Below, in pieces: positions 23,601 through 34,900 of a stretch of DNA of 64,000 nucleotides. Made by a program: the position numbers and the translations under genes. Numbering within the stretch: position 1 is the stretch's first letter; the number at the start of each line of letters is the position of its first letter. The notes under the pieces were generated by a model. That model had not been told where the DNA came from. It searched no databases and worked only from the letters and a program-made list of their open reading frames with translations. Source of the stretch: Mimachlamys varia (Eukaryota > Mollusca > Bivalvia > Pectinida > Pectinidae); assembly GCA_947623455.1 (NCBI GenBank), contig OX392528.1, forward strand, positions 56,190,322 through 56,254,321, given 5' to 3'.

Positions 23601-24220
23601 AAGAATCAGTCCAAAACCCCTTACCTTAGGTTCAAAAAGAGCATTGACAAACTCCAAGGCCCCGATGTTTTGGCAAAGTTGCTCTATATTTATATCTAAA
23701 CAGAGGTTTAAAAAGCTACAGTACACAAATAGTTTTAATAAGAAATTGTAATTTATTGTATTTCAGGTGTGAATTGTTTTCGGCTTAATTATCTTGTTTT
23801 GTCCATTTACAGGAGGAATATGAAGGTCTCCGACGACTTGCCTACCCCGGAACTCACGTGTTCCTTCTCGCTTTTTCTGTTGTCATGCCGGAATCACAAA
23901 GAAACATAGAACTGAAGTGGCTGCCTGAGATACTACAGACCCTACCCCCGCCGGCGTACCTGATAGTAGGCACACAGGCAGACTTACGAGACGACGAGGA
24001 CATCAGACAGAAACTCCAAAAACGGAGACAAAAACCGGTAACAATCGAGGAAGGACAGCGGTTCGCTAAACGACTGGACGCAGACTGTTATGTAGAGTGT
24101 TCGGCCTTGACTAGACAAGGCTTAAAAGACGTGTTCGATGAGGCTATGATAGCCGTGCTGGATCCAAAAAAACGCAGACGACCGCCAAAGAAACGGGTTG
24201 TCAAATGTGTTATATTGTGA
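14554..24220 (+). CDS. Rho-family small GTPase, Cdc42/TC10-like (3 exons, 201 aa)
   Basis: Joining 14554-14692, 23010-23068 and 23813-24220 gives 201 residues and a TGA stop. Seen: P-loop GDGAIGKT (residues 15-22), switch [12 protein letters not shown] (37-47) with the Mg-binding Thr40, DTAGQ (62-66) with the catalytic Gln66, the Rho insert helix (about 124-140), the base-specificity motif TQAD (120-123), the SAL motif (163-165), a polybasic tail (185-197) and the C-terminal CAAX box CVIL. Known of the family: a plasma- or endo-membrane switch for actin and vesicle traffic; a terminal Leu favours geranylgeranylation. Phe61 matches Cdc42/TC10 rather than the Trp of Rac, and CYVECSALT plus the xPKK tail resemble TC10/RhoJ. 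Odd: [12 protein letters not shown] replaces the usual EDYDRLRPLSYP in switch II, so it is a divergent member. All catalytic residues are intact and both introns are GT/AG, so it is probably functional. Exact orthology is unresolved. A distant AATAAA lies at 25266-25271. Confidence 0.93.
14693..16720. other. Rho GTPase intron 1, first part
   Basis: No coding exon is visible. Between about 15800 and 16030 a loosely repeated motif (AAATTGATGTGTGAAATTAT) appears about three times, a degenerate tandem repeat of about 80-100 bp. Confidence 0.5.
16722..16915 (-). mobile_element. tRNA-derived SINE fragment in Rho GTPase intron 1
   Basis: Same family as 4851-5094: tail CTATTAACAGCAAGGGTCAT, body GGCAATTGCCCCACGTGGGG and GAGGGCTAGTGGTAGAATGT. 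More diverged and with a degraded head. Confidence 0.75.
17898..18058. repeat. Foldback element in Rho GTPase intron 1
   Basis: ACATCGAAATGCGTGCA, CTTTCGCTATCAAAACAGAA and GGTTGAT pair with their complements on the right arm, ending TGCACGCATTTCGATGT. Arms of about 65 bp, short loop. A MITE-like hairpin. Confidence 0.85.
18410..18519. repeat. Two-copy tandem repeat (about 56 bp)
   Basis: AGTTATTTATCATCTGTATT then TACTCTGTAAAGCTA with ACACAGGC and CCTGTAGA occur twice head-to-tail. Confidence 0.85.
18520..21355. other. Rho GTPase intron 1, middle part
   Basis: No exon, RNA gene or placeable repeat recognised. Short frames near 19948-20286 and 20871-21149 look like chance frames in AT-rich DNA. 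Confidence 0.4.
21359..21673 (+). mobile_element. tRNA-derived SINE, second family
   Basis: Head GGCACGGTGGTCTAGTGGTA (box A), and a 3' part with CCGCTTTGAGACGGCC and ATAAAGCGGTATATAAGAAC, a tail type widespread in animal SINEs, ending in an (ATT)n run. It lies in Rho GTPase intron 1, sense orientation. Confidence 0.8.
22160..22930. repeat. 47-bp minisatellite in Rho GTPase intron 1, about 15 copies
   Basis: The unit contains TGTCACATTTTGTCCACTCT followed by TGTCAATGAACTATGACTTG. Two variants, one ending in GTGTAATC and one in CGTGGTATC, are interspersed. The last copies (from about 22740) are decayed, as expected for array edges. No coding or CRISPR character. Confidence 0.9.
23010..23068 (+). 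CDS. Rho GTPase exon 2 (59 bp, interswitch and DTAGQ)
   Basis: Acceptor TTGTTTCAG ends at 23009 and donor GTAAG starts at 23069. It encodes [20 protein letters not shown], which follows on from switch I without a gap. It lies about 100 bp after the 47-bp minisatellite. Confidence 0.93.
23285..23560 (+). repeat. Repeat fragments in Rho GTPase intron 2
   Basis: 23285-23400 matches the dispersed repeat at 4740-4850 (GACGACTGGTCCACCCGTTG, CAGTATACTATGACCGG). 23452-23560 resembles the arm of a Family 1 element (TTACAGCGGTTTTTGACCTA, CCTTCGATGGTCATA). Confidence 0.6.
23813..24220 (+). CDS. Rho GTPase exon 3 (switch II to CAAX)
   Basis: Acceptor TTTACAG ends at 23812; the exon opens in phase 0 at GAG GAA TAT and runs 135 codons to TGA. 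It holds switch II, the insert helix, TQAD, the SAL motif, the polybasic stretch [10 protein letters not shown] and CVIL. Intron 2 (23069-23812) is 744 bp. Confidence 0.94.
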   Translation, partial: EEYEGLRRLAYPGTHVFLLAFSVVMPESQRNIELKWLPEILQTLPPPAYLIVGTQADLRDDEDIRQKLQKRRQKPVTIEEGQRFAKRLDADCYVECSALTRQGLKDVFDEAMIAVLDPKKRRRPPKKRVVKCVIL

Positions 24221-25430
24221 ATTTGACATGCGTTTAGTTTGTCGTGAAAATGTAATGATTTGATCCGTTGATCGCATAAGTGTAAGTCGAATATGAATTG
24301 ATCTAACCAGTAGAGGTTATGCCGGGTCCAACATGTGACTAATTCTAGTAACCGGATGTTGGTCGTTTAAAATGTTAAATTCTGACGGCTGGAGGCTAAC
24401 CATTAGCTTAAGCCGGATAAAGCACACTGTTTTGCCGTGATCGACAGAGCAACGGATTTCCAACTGTCCAGCAAGAAGAGAGTGTGATGCAAGCATAATA
24501 TATAGTGTTGATATAGATCTATGATTATCTGATTCTAAATTGCAAAGTATTATAACTGCATATATTTATCCACGTTCAAGTAATGCATTTTTCAATATTT
24601 GAATAGTGACTCGAAACAGCATTTTTATTATAATCACCCTCGCATATACTGTACTTAACTCACCTTTGATCTTAAACACTTCCACATTTTGTTGCTTATA
24701 TGGGAAATTATCGATCTATGAATGCTTAGCTCATCCCGCATTGAGTGTATAAGCCGATATGAACTGTCATCTTTTAACATGAAACATTCCTCATTTTTTT
24801 TCATTTATGTGTGCAATAGATATCATTCCTGCGTTCCAAACTTCGTTTTATTCATAAAAAAGTCCTGGTCACAATGGTGCTTATGTGATGCCGATATATG
24901 TGTGTATTGATTTCAAGAGTCTGTGTTACTCTGGTGCTAATAACCCCAATCCGTTTCTATTTTTACAATGCCCGTAGAGAGAGCACTGGTCACCTGTCTC
25001 CGAAACCAGATTATGTCTGCACAGAAGATTGCATTAAAATTGCATAACGAACGGCGAAACTATCCCGTTCTGTGGAACAACCGTGAGATTTGGTGGTTAC
25101 TAAATGGGTATCATTGAGTACAAACATTGGTCTTACTGGTTGTTGTGTCAGCTCATCTTTGATGTTACCATAGAGACAGATGACACGGCACGTCTAATGG
25201 GACTATTGTCATATGTTAGTTAACTGTTGCGAAGTCGAACATTCGTGATTTTAATACTCCGAAAAAATAAATCCAAGGTATACTTCTTTCTGAAACAATG
25301 CTACAGTATTTAAGGAGATACAGCGAAATTAAGACCGACATCTAAGCACTGTGCGCAAGGTCTTGTTTTATCTAACCTTAAGTATACTAGTAATTAAGAA
25401 ATATCATTTTGAAAACTTGCTAGTCAAGAG
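24221..25430. other. Rho GTPase 3' flank
   Basis: Presumed 3' UTR then intergenic. Candidate polyadenylation motifs are ATTAAA at 25033-25038 and AATAAA at 25266-25271; neither is decisive. No coding frame. Confidence 0.4.
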
Positions 25431-25735
25431 CTACGATTCACCTACGCTCTCTACACCCCTGAAGTTTGTCATAGCAAGATTGAAGGCTCTGTATGCGACA
25501 TCTTGTTGATGACGAAATAATCCTTTCCGATTCTTTAATGTACATCATTATAATCTCATGTACATAAAGGTAAAAAAGGCAGGGTTTGAAGTCGGTGGTC
25601 GCTCCATTGCAATCTTTGAAGGACAGGTATCGTCCTAGCGATTTGTCAGGTACAGGTATATCAAACCGCTACCGTCGTGCCTTAGTTTTGCTGTGAAATA
25701 TTCTAGGGGTGTAGAGGGCGTAGGTAAACGTAACC
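25431..25735. mobile_element. Family 3 TIR element (copy 1)
   Basis: Left CACCTACGCTCTCTACACCC, right GGGGTGTAGAGGGCGTAGGT, with ATAGCAAGATTGAAGGC against GCCTTAGTTTTGCTGTGA just inside. About 300 bp and non-coding. Other copies: 30671 and 57116. Confidence 0.8.
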
Positions 25736-27129
25736 TCAAGACATCGAGTTGGTCATTTTGTTTAGGAGACTAATTGAGTTTCTCTAGAATACATAAATAA
25801 TGAATATTACTTTACCAATTGGATTTTCAAATGTAGTTTATATGTCATTTCTTTGTCAGTTTTAAGTGAAGGTGCTTTATGTGGAGATATTATTTCACTT
25901 CATTAACATTTGTCTGGTGTTCAGGAGTATATCAATATGCGATCTTTAGAATATCTTAAAGCTACGAAATCGTAAAACTTTCGAGAATACCACGAGCACG
26001 ACAATGAAACTTACTATTTTTGTGGCCATAAATCGCGTTTTCAGAGCAATTTCACGCTGATTTTTAAATAAGTTTTCAAAACTAAATAAATAGTTTATGT
26101 ATGCATAAAAATGTGCTGAGTTTATATAACACCTTCATTTGGAAACTTAAGATGAAACAAATGTGTGTGTTTTGTTGCGCGTTATAGATGGAGATTTGTA
26201 TGGTAATATTATATATAATACATTTCATAACTGGTAAATATTTAGTATGTGATTGCTTTGAGAACTCTCAAACTCTCCTCTACATCCTATTTATATCTTG
26301 ATAAAACAGCAGATTCTTTCCATTGCTGAACAAATGGTATTGCTCTTTTGGTACTTTTTCAATGACATCCTTGTTATCCAGCCTTATAATCTTTTGTGAA
26401 CAAAAACGACAGCTTAGTTCTTGTGAGATAATCCTTTCACATATTCATCTCTGCTAAAGTAAAAACAGTTATAAAATGACCATGATTTCCGGGATAGTCT
26501 TGTAAATATGCCAACTGCCAGGGATATCTAAATTTGTGACTTTCTCAACGAGTTTCAAAATTATTACTGTTTGTTGTATTTCCCTAGCTTGGCTATATCA
26601 CATCCAAAATGTCCATGTGTGACGCTTTATACAATGGTCCGGGGTGTGATCTACCATAAACAACATTACGTTATAGTGCATAATATTTACGTCCAAGTGT
26701 CTTAATTACCTTAAAGGACGTGGAAACCACTTTGATTTCGGTATTTATATATTAGTCAGAATAACGGAATCCTACCCTTTACCACATGACTTTGCTGTAA
26801 AATCTACGTTAGTATGTCATAGTTATATATTATAAATGTTCTAGGGAAAAAGTAATCTGGAGAACATATATAATATACTAGTCAGTGAAGAAAACGTCTC
26901 CACATTTTATTACATGGATAACTTTTTGATTTCCATTGTCTTTATTATAATGATTTTTATATTAAAATTCTGAATTCATTCTTTTTTATAAACTTCAATA
27001 TAATTTTTTCAATCTTTTTGTCTTTCATATGCTAATTTCTCTTATAACCCCAGATCCTAGTCTTCTGTAACTTTTTTTGCGAGAAAAACTGATTGAATTT
27101 ATGTAACCGCGAGCTTTTCGCGACAGTAT
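25736..27129. other. No gene recognised
   Basis: AT-rich intergenic DNA without visible coding or repeat structure. Confidence 0.4.
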
Positions 27130-27335
27130 AACTTTTGCCGTTTTCGCCCATTATATATGAATGCCAAATGTATCAAAACAGCGAAAATGAATTACACATG
27201 AAGGGCAAAATTATCAAAATAGCAAAAGTCAATTACACCTGAAGGGCGAAATTATCGAAAATTAATTACACCTAAAGGGCGAAATTATCAAAACAGCGAA
27301 TCGTATTTACCTCTAAAGGGCGAAAGGATGATCGA
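27130..27335. repeat. Short tandem array, about 4 copies
   Basis: Units of about 45-50 bp with AAGGGCGAAATTATCAAAAC, AGCGAAA and AATTACACCT; copies vary in length and sequence. Confidence 0.8.
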
Positions 27336-29750
27336 GCGAGTACAGATTTTTATCATTGAGGTCGAAAGTCCAACTCGGCGAAAGTTGTCCTTTAGATTAT
27401 TAACTTGTTTTGGTTTCGATGAAACCCTGTCTGTTTTGTATTTTTATAAACGATTTGTGTGATACCCTTCTGCTGTTGTTTACATACCATTTTAGCTATT
27501 GAACATGAGATAATGATGATTTTTCAATATTATGTTTTAATTTAATTTCATCATTTTCCATATTGTTTGAAATTATGACAAGCCCATACTAAATAATTTC
27601 ATTTTTAGTTTATAACGTCCGTGTGGACTCTTGATTTATCATGCATTTGAATCGTCCGCCAACGTAAAAATGAAACTGTGTTATAAAAAATAAATACCCC
27701 CCTCCCACTCTCATAATTTGACATCTCATTGGATCTTAAAACATATGTATAAAATGGAAAACCTGATAATATTTATAACAAAATAACCCGATATATTTTC
27801 TAACTTTTTTTATAATATATGCATCGACATTGTCAAAGCATCAAAGCTCAACAGTCAGTCCTTTTGCACGTTATAATGACAAAGTCATTGTTGTTATGCC
27901 CATCCAAAATCACCTTAGTAACAGTAAGCCATTATGTACAGAACAGCTTCTATATATATTGTCATCACATATCCAGTGCAATTTTGGCGTTAAAGGGGGG
28001 TAAGGCGATACACTGAGGGAAATGTATGAAATAAACCTTTAGGATAAGAGAAAATCATATTACAACGTAGTAGCGTTAATGAAACAAGGAGCAATAACAT
28101 TATATCGAGGTTTTACTGTTTGTCGAAATATATATCGAGAACTATAGTCATCTAACTATACAAATATATATGTATCGGCGTTTATTCACGGGTAATATTA
28201 AACAAATTATTTTATCTTTTAATATTTGAAGAAGGAAACCAACCTTATTGTACGCAAGAAAATGGACGCCTGTAAATGTATGACGGGATTAGTAAGCCCG
28301 GACAGATATTATCCATTTTGTTCTGTCCAGTTTTTTCTATCCATTTTTTAAACAGTTTGCTCGGTCATGCATGATTGTTTACGGATGGTTGATTTGCAGA
28401 CGTATTTTAAGAAGGAAAACAGAATATAAGGGTCATGCTTATCACATTCATGGTGCTACAATAAAGTTATTTATCTGAAACAGAACGCATAAAGCGTAGA
28501 TGATTTTATCAAGTGAGTATCATACCTTTTGTTTACTTTAGTGTGCATGTGAAATATGGTATTAAATATGTTCTTGTACAAAATGGTGTCACTCAGGTCG
28601 GGAAATATTATCATTGAATGTCCCTTAAAATTTGGGTATTCATTGCAAGACAACGTTTTAAATTGTTCATTAATAAGAAATTTCGTCTAAATGTACTCAT
28701 CAATGGCTGCATAGGACTTTAGCGAAAACGTTCATTATGATGTTATGTACAGCTAGCATAAGGCCATTTCATCTGTGGACGTGTAACCTCAAGTAGCTAG
28801 CCGGGGCGTATTTTTTATATTTTAAGCTATGAGTGTGGCAAAACATAATTGTAATGACTCAAGTATTGGGGGCTATCTAATGCTATCTTTATATATGAGT
28901 ACGTAACTAGAATGTGTCACCAGTGTCCTTGTAAATTTCCATATCATCCTTTATGAGTAAAAGACTTTCATTAAACGTTAGTGAACACAAAGTCGCGAAA
29001 ACATATTTCATACAAATCGTCATCACGAACGAAAATGGTATGCATTTAGCCAAAAATCATTTTCGTTATGCAAATCTCCTGCAATGTATATCGTAAATCG
29101 GGATGTGAGCCTAATTGACAAGGAAACAGGTTTGCTTGGTGTTTTTCTAACTCACAATTTTCACCATTATTTGTACGAATCATGGTTATACATCAGTGTG
29201 TAAATCAAGTTATTTTAACTAATATTTTAAGAGAAAAGTTTATGAAATAAGGTTATCGGTAGAAAATTATGAAGCAATGTTTATCCCCTAATTACTATGC
29301 TTATGTTTTAAATGTATTCGAACTGAAATATTTGTATTTTCTCGTCTTTTTATACGAACATGTTGATTGTAAAAGCCTAATTCGTAATTTTGTATCTTGC
29401 CATTATTTCCAGTGTGTATTGTACACTAGGTACAACACATTATGATGTAAAGGTTAAAACATTGGCGATGGTTTTATCCTGTTTCATGTAAAGCAACACT
29501 TGAATGTTTGACTCAGTTTACAATATAAGCCACCGAGTTCAGTGAGGGCAGCAAGCTACCTTTCTCGGACACACAAGCTATTTCATAATACCCTACGGTA
29601 AGTGAAGAGTTGTGTGTGCAACAAAATGCGATCGGTATTTTCTTTAACTCACAAACGTATTTTGTTACAGTGCTTTTTGCTACCAAAATAAATCTTTTCA
29701 TTCTTTTTAATCAATTGACTTGTCAAGAAACATTAGATCACGTATGAATA
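27336..29750. other. No gene recognised
   Basis: AT-rich intergenic DNA; the short frames near 27819, 28471 and 29513 lack any family signature. Confidence 0.4.
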
Positions 29751-29754
29751 CAAA

Positions 29755-29960
29755 GACGTGATATTTACTCAGATCCGACATATATTTACATGGCGACTGT
29801 CGTCGGTGGAGCAGAAGCCGCTTACTATTCCGGAACACCTGGTATCATTCTCTTGTACTTTTGGAAGGGGTCTCCTAGTAAATATTTTCTTTTTTACATT
29901 GTGCTCCAAGATTAATTGGTTTTAAGTTCGGATTATGGTTTTATTGACAGTTGAATTTTT
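29755..29960 (+). mobile_element. Retroelement 3'-terminal fragment
   Basis: Encodes MATVVGGAEAAYYSGTPGII, then LLYF, recognisably the same end as at 9830, followed by the TTTTAAGTTCGGATTATGGT tail. Here TGG replaces the stop. Confidence 0.65.
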
Positions 29961-30670
29961 CGACGTCATATGATTCTTTAAGGAAAATAGTCCTGAACAA
30001 CGTTATCGCATTTACCAAAATATCAAAAATGAGGTTTATGCATTATCATATTTATTACAGAGGTGTAACACTCATTATTATCCGGTGGTTATCTGTTTGT
30101 TAGAGTTATCTACCCTTATCGCCTTGTACAGGAAAATGTCAGCAATTGTAAATATATCGACAATATAATGTACAATGGATTCACAAATGTTGTATGACGG
30201 AGAGATAAAATACGGAGAATATATATGATGAGATGTTACCTATCAAATTGTTGGTTAGATATATGACACATGGATTTTATTTTACATTGTGTTATTTATA
30301 AAAAGATTAAGAAACAATTAAATAAATAAAAAAATATAATAAATTTCTTGTTCTGTGTTTTTTCACAACGCATATGTCAAGGGAAAAATTAAACTTAAAA
30401 CACACTCTAATCAACTAATTAACATAAAAGATTCTGAAATGAATATCAATAACCAATCAACTGTGACATGCAAACTTCATTGACAGGTAAGTTGGTGGAT
30501 TACTATTGAGTAAATGGAAAATAATGATAATTGAAATGTATATGTAAAAACTCTTCACGGACTGTAATCAGTATCGGGCTCCAATTTACTGCACTTCATC
30601 ACCTGATTGATATAAAGTTTTGGGTGCTAATATCTATCCATTATTTTTATATCCTCGATATCTAGGGATT

Positions 30671-30970
30671 TCGCTCAACTGCGCTCTCTCTACACCCCTG
30701 GAATATGTGGCAAAACTTAAGGCACAAATTCGCAGTTTGCTTTGTCACAGGTAAAAAAAAATACCATTCGCTAGGCTTGTAAATGTACCTGACTTTTGAA
30801 GATTACAAAGGAGCCACGACCAATTTCAAAACTTGTAAAGTTTTACCGTTATGTGACCGCGAGAACATCATAGGGTCAAATAAGTCTTCTTGACGCATCA
30901 TCAAGGTGGTGCACAGAGAGCATTCAGTCATGACATATTACAGGGGTATAGAGAGCGAGGGTGGGGTTTT
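30671..30970. mobile_element. Family 3 TIR element (copy 2)
   Basis: Left CGCTCTCTCTACACCCCTGG, right CAGGGGTATAGAGAGCGAGG; the interior shares ATTACAAAGGAGCCACGAC with the copy at 57116. Confidence 0.8.
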
Positions 30971-31344
30971 GATGACACTAAACAGGGGACTCATAAACGA
31001 TATTTACGTTTACCCTGAATCGTTCCATTGAAATAACATTGTGAAGGCAAATGTAATTCTAAAATTAACATAACGTACTTTGGTATTGGTACGTCAACAA
31101 TCTCTTATGTTGTATAATTGAAATCGTTGGTAGCTCTTGATTTGCTGTTCGAAATAAACTAATAATGCATAATTACTTATCAAAATATATATATAAATAA
31201 TGTGTATTTAGCAAATATTGCCATGGTCTTGTATTATATATGTCCATTGCTGACAAACGTACATAAATCCCTACATGGCTTTATTAGCAGTCATCAATAG
31301 CCATGTGTGTTAAAGGACCATAATATCATTTGCTTCTGCTTCTT

Positions 31345-31495
31345 CATAGTTAAGAAATGTCGGATCCCACCTTTTGGCCCCTTGGATTACTGAAGAGTCC
31401 AAGGAGGACGAAACAGCTGTTAGATGCAGTTTAATTAATTTTTTTCGTCATACTGTATCTATTACTAACTTAAGGTGCAGTTTATGTGTGTGTTA
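31345..31495 (-). repeat. Family 4 repeat fragment
   Basis: AGGACGAAACAGCTGTTAGA, TGCAGTTTAATTAA and GTGTGTGTTACG are the reverse complement of the Family 4 start; truncated. It lies 400 bp beyond the stop of PhyH copy A. Confidence 0.75.
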
Positions 31496-31698
31496 CGGCA
31501 TCCTTGAGTACCTTTTATCCCCCAGGAAGACATGAATTGCGTCACTTGAATCGGCGAGACCTAAAATGATCTTGCGATGTATGAGGTACTGTTCTGGTCC
31601 AACTCTTTAATTAAGAAAAATTGAAACTTTTTATCAACATTGGATGTTGTTCATAGCATTGCAAATCAGTATTTGACACTGCAATAATCAAAAACAGT

Positions 31699-31704
31699 TT
31701 TATT
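31699..31704 (-). terminator. Possible polyadenylation signal of PhyH copy A
   Basis: AATAAA on the - strand about 180 bp beyond the stop codon, a normal 3' UTR length. Motif and position are the only support. Confidence 0.3.
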
Positions 31705-31882
31705 TAATAATTATTATCATCAAAATCCTGGCATTTATAATATACTAAACATTTCCTTTACCTTTATATGTTTAGTAATAAATATTATTTATGTGCATTA
31801 TATAACACAAGTTCACCATATTTAACCTCATTATATAGCATGAATAACTTCCCCATATAGGATTTAAAAGATAGTCCTTGTT

Positions 31883-31999
31883 TTAAGCAGATTTTTCCTC
31901 GCTCTGCATTGCTAGTACATGCCGATTGATGTGGACGATTTCCCATTTCTTCATCCATGGTCCTTGTATGGACGTATCAAAATCTGATTCCTTTTCCTC
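31883..31999 (-). CDS. PhyH copy A exon 9 (stop)
   Basis: Acceptor ACGAACAG, then EEKESDFDTSIQGPWMKKWE, IVHINRHV and a tail ending EEKSA before TAA. IQGPWMKKWEIVH is shared with copy B and confirms the reading frame. Confidence 0.92.
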   Translation of the reverse strand, partial: EEKESDFDTSIQGPWMKKWEIVHINRHVLAMQSEEKSA

Positions 32000-34900
32000 C
32001 TGTTCGTAAAATCAAAAGCACAATAAATATTAAAAACCTTTATATGTTCATTAATCACATAACTAACTCGTTCAGTCATGTCATACGACCATGTCATCAA
32101 TATGGTATTACACATGTGTAAAAACACTATTGTGACGTCATAAACAAATGACGTCTTTATGACGTCATATGATTGTCTCGGTGGTGAATATCGTGCGGTC
32201 AGAGTAGAAATTTGCCTTTCTTATAGAGAATGAAATTTTTGTGTATTTTTCTCTTACACTTGTGTCCATGTAATATGGGATTTATTAAACTCGGTAAATA
32301 ATTTTAATCACGTGGCATATTAAATTATTGAACTCGTATAATAAATTCCATATTACATCGACACTGATGTAAACTCTGCCATTTACAAGTTACTAACAGT
32401 TACCTTGATATCTCGGTCTAACGCAGGGGCGACCGTCCGTCTCGTTGAATTGGTATAATTGTTTTGAGTTTTCATATCTGACTGACATTCACTCGATAAC
32501 CGTTGTTCCACTGACTATCATTATCATCTCATAACTGCAGTCAAACACGTGCCAAATTTCTTTGACGTCGACAACAATACATGTGGGCGGAGCTATGCAA
32601 ATCTTCCAGTTTGAAAAATATATTGTGTTATGTCACCAGCAATAAACGTGGGCGGAGTTAACAACGATTTATGCAAATATCATGCCGTTACATTTATTGA
32701 ACCATCCTCACGTTTATTAGTTTTGAAATGAAATTTCTGCCCGAAGATGGGACTATAATGAACAAAGAAGTTACGAACATTTCACAGAAAGTTATTGTAA
32801 ATATAAGGATAAACTTTCTATTTTGTTTAGGTTATCGCCGGTTATTGAATTTACCCGTTTTCCATTGTATTTATCCCAAAATAGAAAGTTAATCCTTAAA
32901 TAGTATTCAGTAATCGATACAGCATGCTATACATGCATTAGACCGCTGTTTCGTCCTTCTAGGACCCATCTATGATACTAGGTGCCCAAATCCAAATTGT
33001 TCTGATTAAATAGAAAAGGATGTGCAAGTAAGCTTCTGCGTCTTTTCAAAGTGACTCGTACTATTTAAAAATAACACGGTAGAAAGTTCCCCGGATCCCC
33101 CTATACGATTATGACTCGATTATGTACCTCGCGTAGTATTACTGTAATTCTTATATAACTGATTATACTGCTTAGTAAATAATGTTTAAAGTTTATTCAT
33201 ATAAATCACATGTAATATAATTATGTACTGTGAAATTATTTACATATTTCTCCCTTGCCCTGTCAGCTTAATTCAATTCTGACAGGGTTGATTACAGATA
33301 CTAATCTAATAATATATTCTTACTTTTACATTTTCATTCTTTGTTTACTGATAAAGCCTACTAGGTCGAATAGTTATGTGATACATTTCAATGTTCATTT
33401 TGTTTACCTAATTGCATATAATGAATATATGAATATGTGTTTCCTCACTTCCAGCTACACTTAAACTTATTGTTGATTAATTTGCGCGAATGATTGTTTC
33501 GCCTGTCCTAATATATACATCTTTATATTATATTGAGGACAACATTCTAGAGTAGTTTGGTTTACCTGTTGCGTGTCTTTAACAGCATCCGAGGTGACCT
33601 TGAACCTATCAACTCCTTCGAATTTGTCCCAGTCCACTACAGGGTTAGGGTTATCCTTTGTTCGGAAGATGACCCCTTGTTTGAGTCCGTAATAACCATA
33701 TGGGAGGTGTGGAGTCTGCCAACGTAGATCTACACTCCACCGGATATGGTCAGACGTGTTATTTAAACTTGATGAGGGGCAAAAGGTAAAGATGGTTTAT
33801 AGACACAAAAGTGTTTATAAATAATGGCAGATTCAGATATAACAATGACAATTTAAAAATATGCAAACAAATGATTAAATATATATTAATATATACCTAG
33901 ATTAGTAAACTTATACGTTATTAATTTTTTTTTATTGTGTGATTAAAATCAAGATATATGTTATCAAATAGAATGGAAAATAAAAATATATGTGGATAAA
34001 TAATTGAAATAATACACTGAAAGATCAATATCATATTGTCATAACCCAGATTGATATTTAAACTTATTATGAAGCTGTCTGTATGCTGACGTCAAAGCGC
34101 AGTCCATGTGGACTAAGTTAGATAAGGGAGATAACTTATTGACTACACGCTGGGTATGCGAAGATATCAGATGCCGTGTGCCTAATGGTATATTACTTGA
34201 ATCAGGAATTTTTCATGAAACCGCCCTTTTTTCAAACACATATTTGAAAAGAGCTTTTTTTATCTGTATATATTTTTATCTGGAAGCATAGCTTAAACAC
34301 TGAAAAATTATGACCATTTTGATTTAATGCTGACTATGACATTGGATTGTATGGACTATACCACAGAAACAAGAGATACACACCTTTATAATGTTTGATA
34401 ATATATAATGGAACAAAATAATAAACTTAATTTAAATGAATTTCATTACAAATAAACACGAAATACACATTACCAAAATATCAACGAACCGCCCAGTAAA
34501 AGGTATTTTTGTGGGGTATTCAATTTTAAATTAATTGATAATATCACATGTAGATATGAAGAAAAGATTCAAATAGGAGGACGCAATCTGTTATATACCT
34601 TCTGTGTGGAATCAAAATAAGGGGAAATAATCTGTTATATACCTTCTGTGTGAAATCAAAATAAGGGGACGTAATCTGTGATATATACCTTCTGAATGGA
34701 ATCAAAATAAGGGGACGTAATCTGTTATATACCTTCTGTGTGGAATCAAAATAGGGGGACGTAATCTATTATATATATCTTCTGAATGGAATCAAAATAA
34801 GGGGACGTAATCTGTTATATACCTTCTGTGTGGAATCAAAATAGGGGGACGTTATCTGTTATATACCTTCTGTGTGGAATCAAAATAGGGGGACGTAATC

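Noticed and set aside
14554..24220. Rho GTPase as a pseudogene because of altered switch II
   Set aside because: No stop or frameshift, correct splice sites, all catalytic residues and CAAX present.
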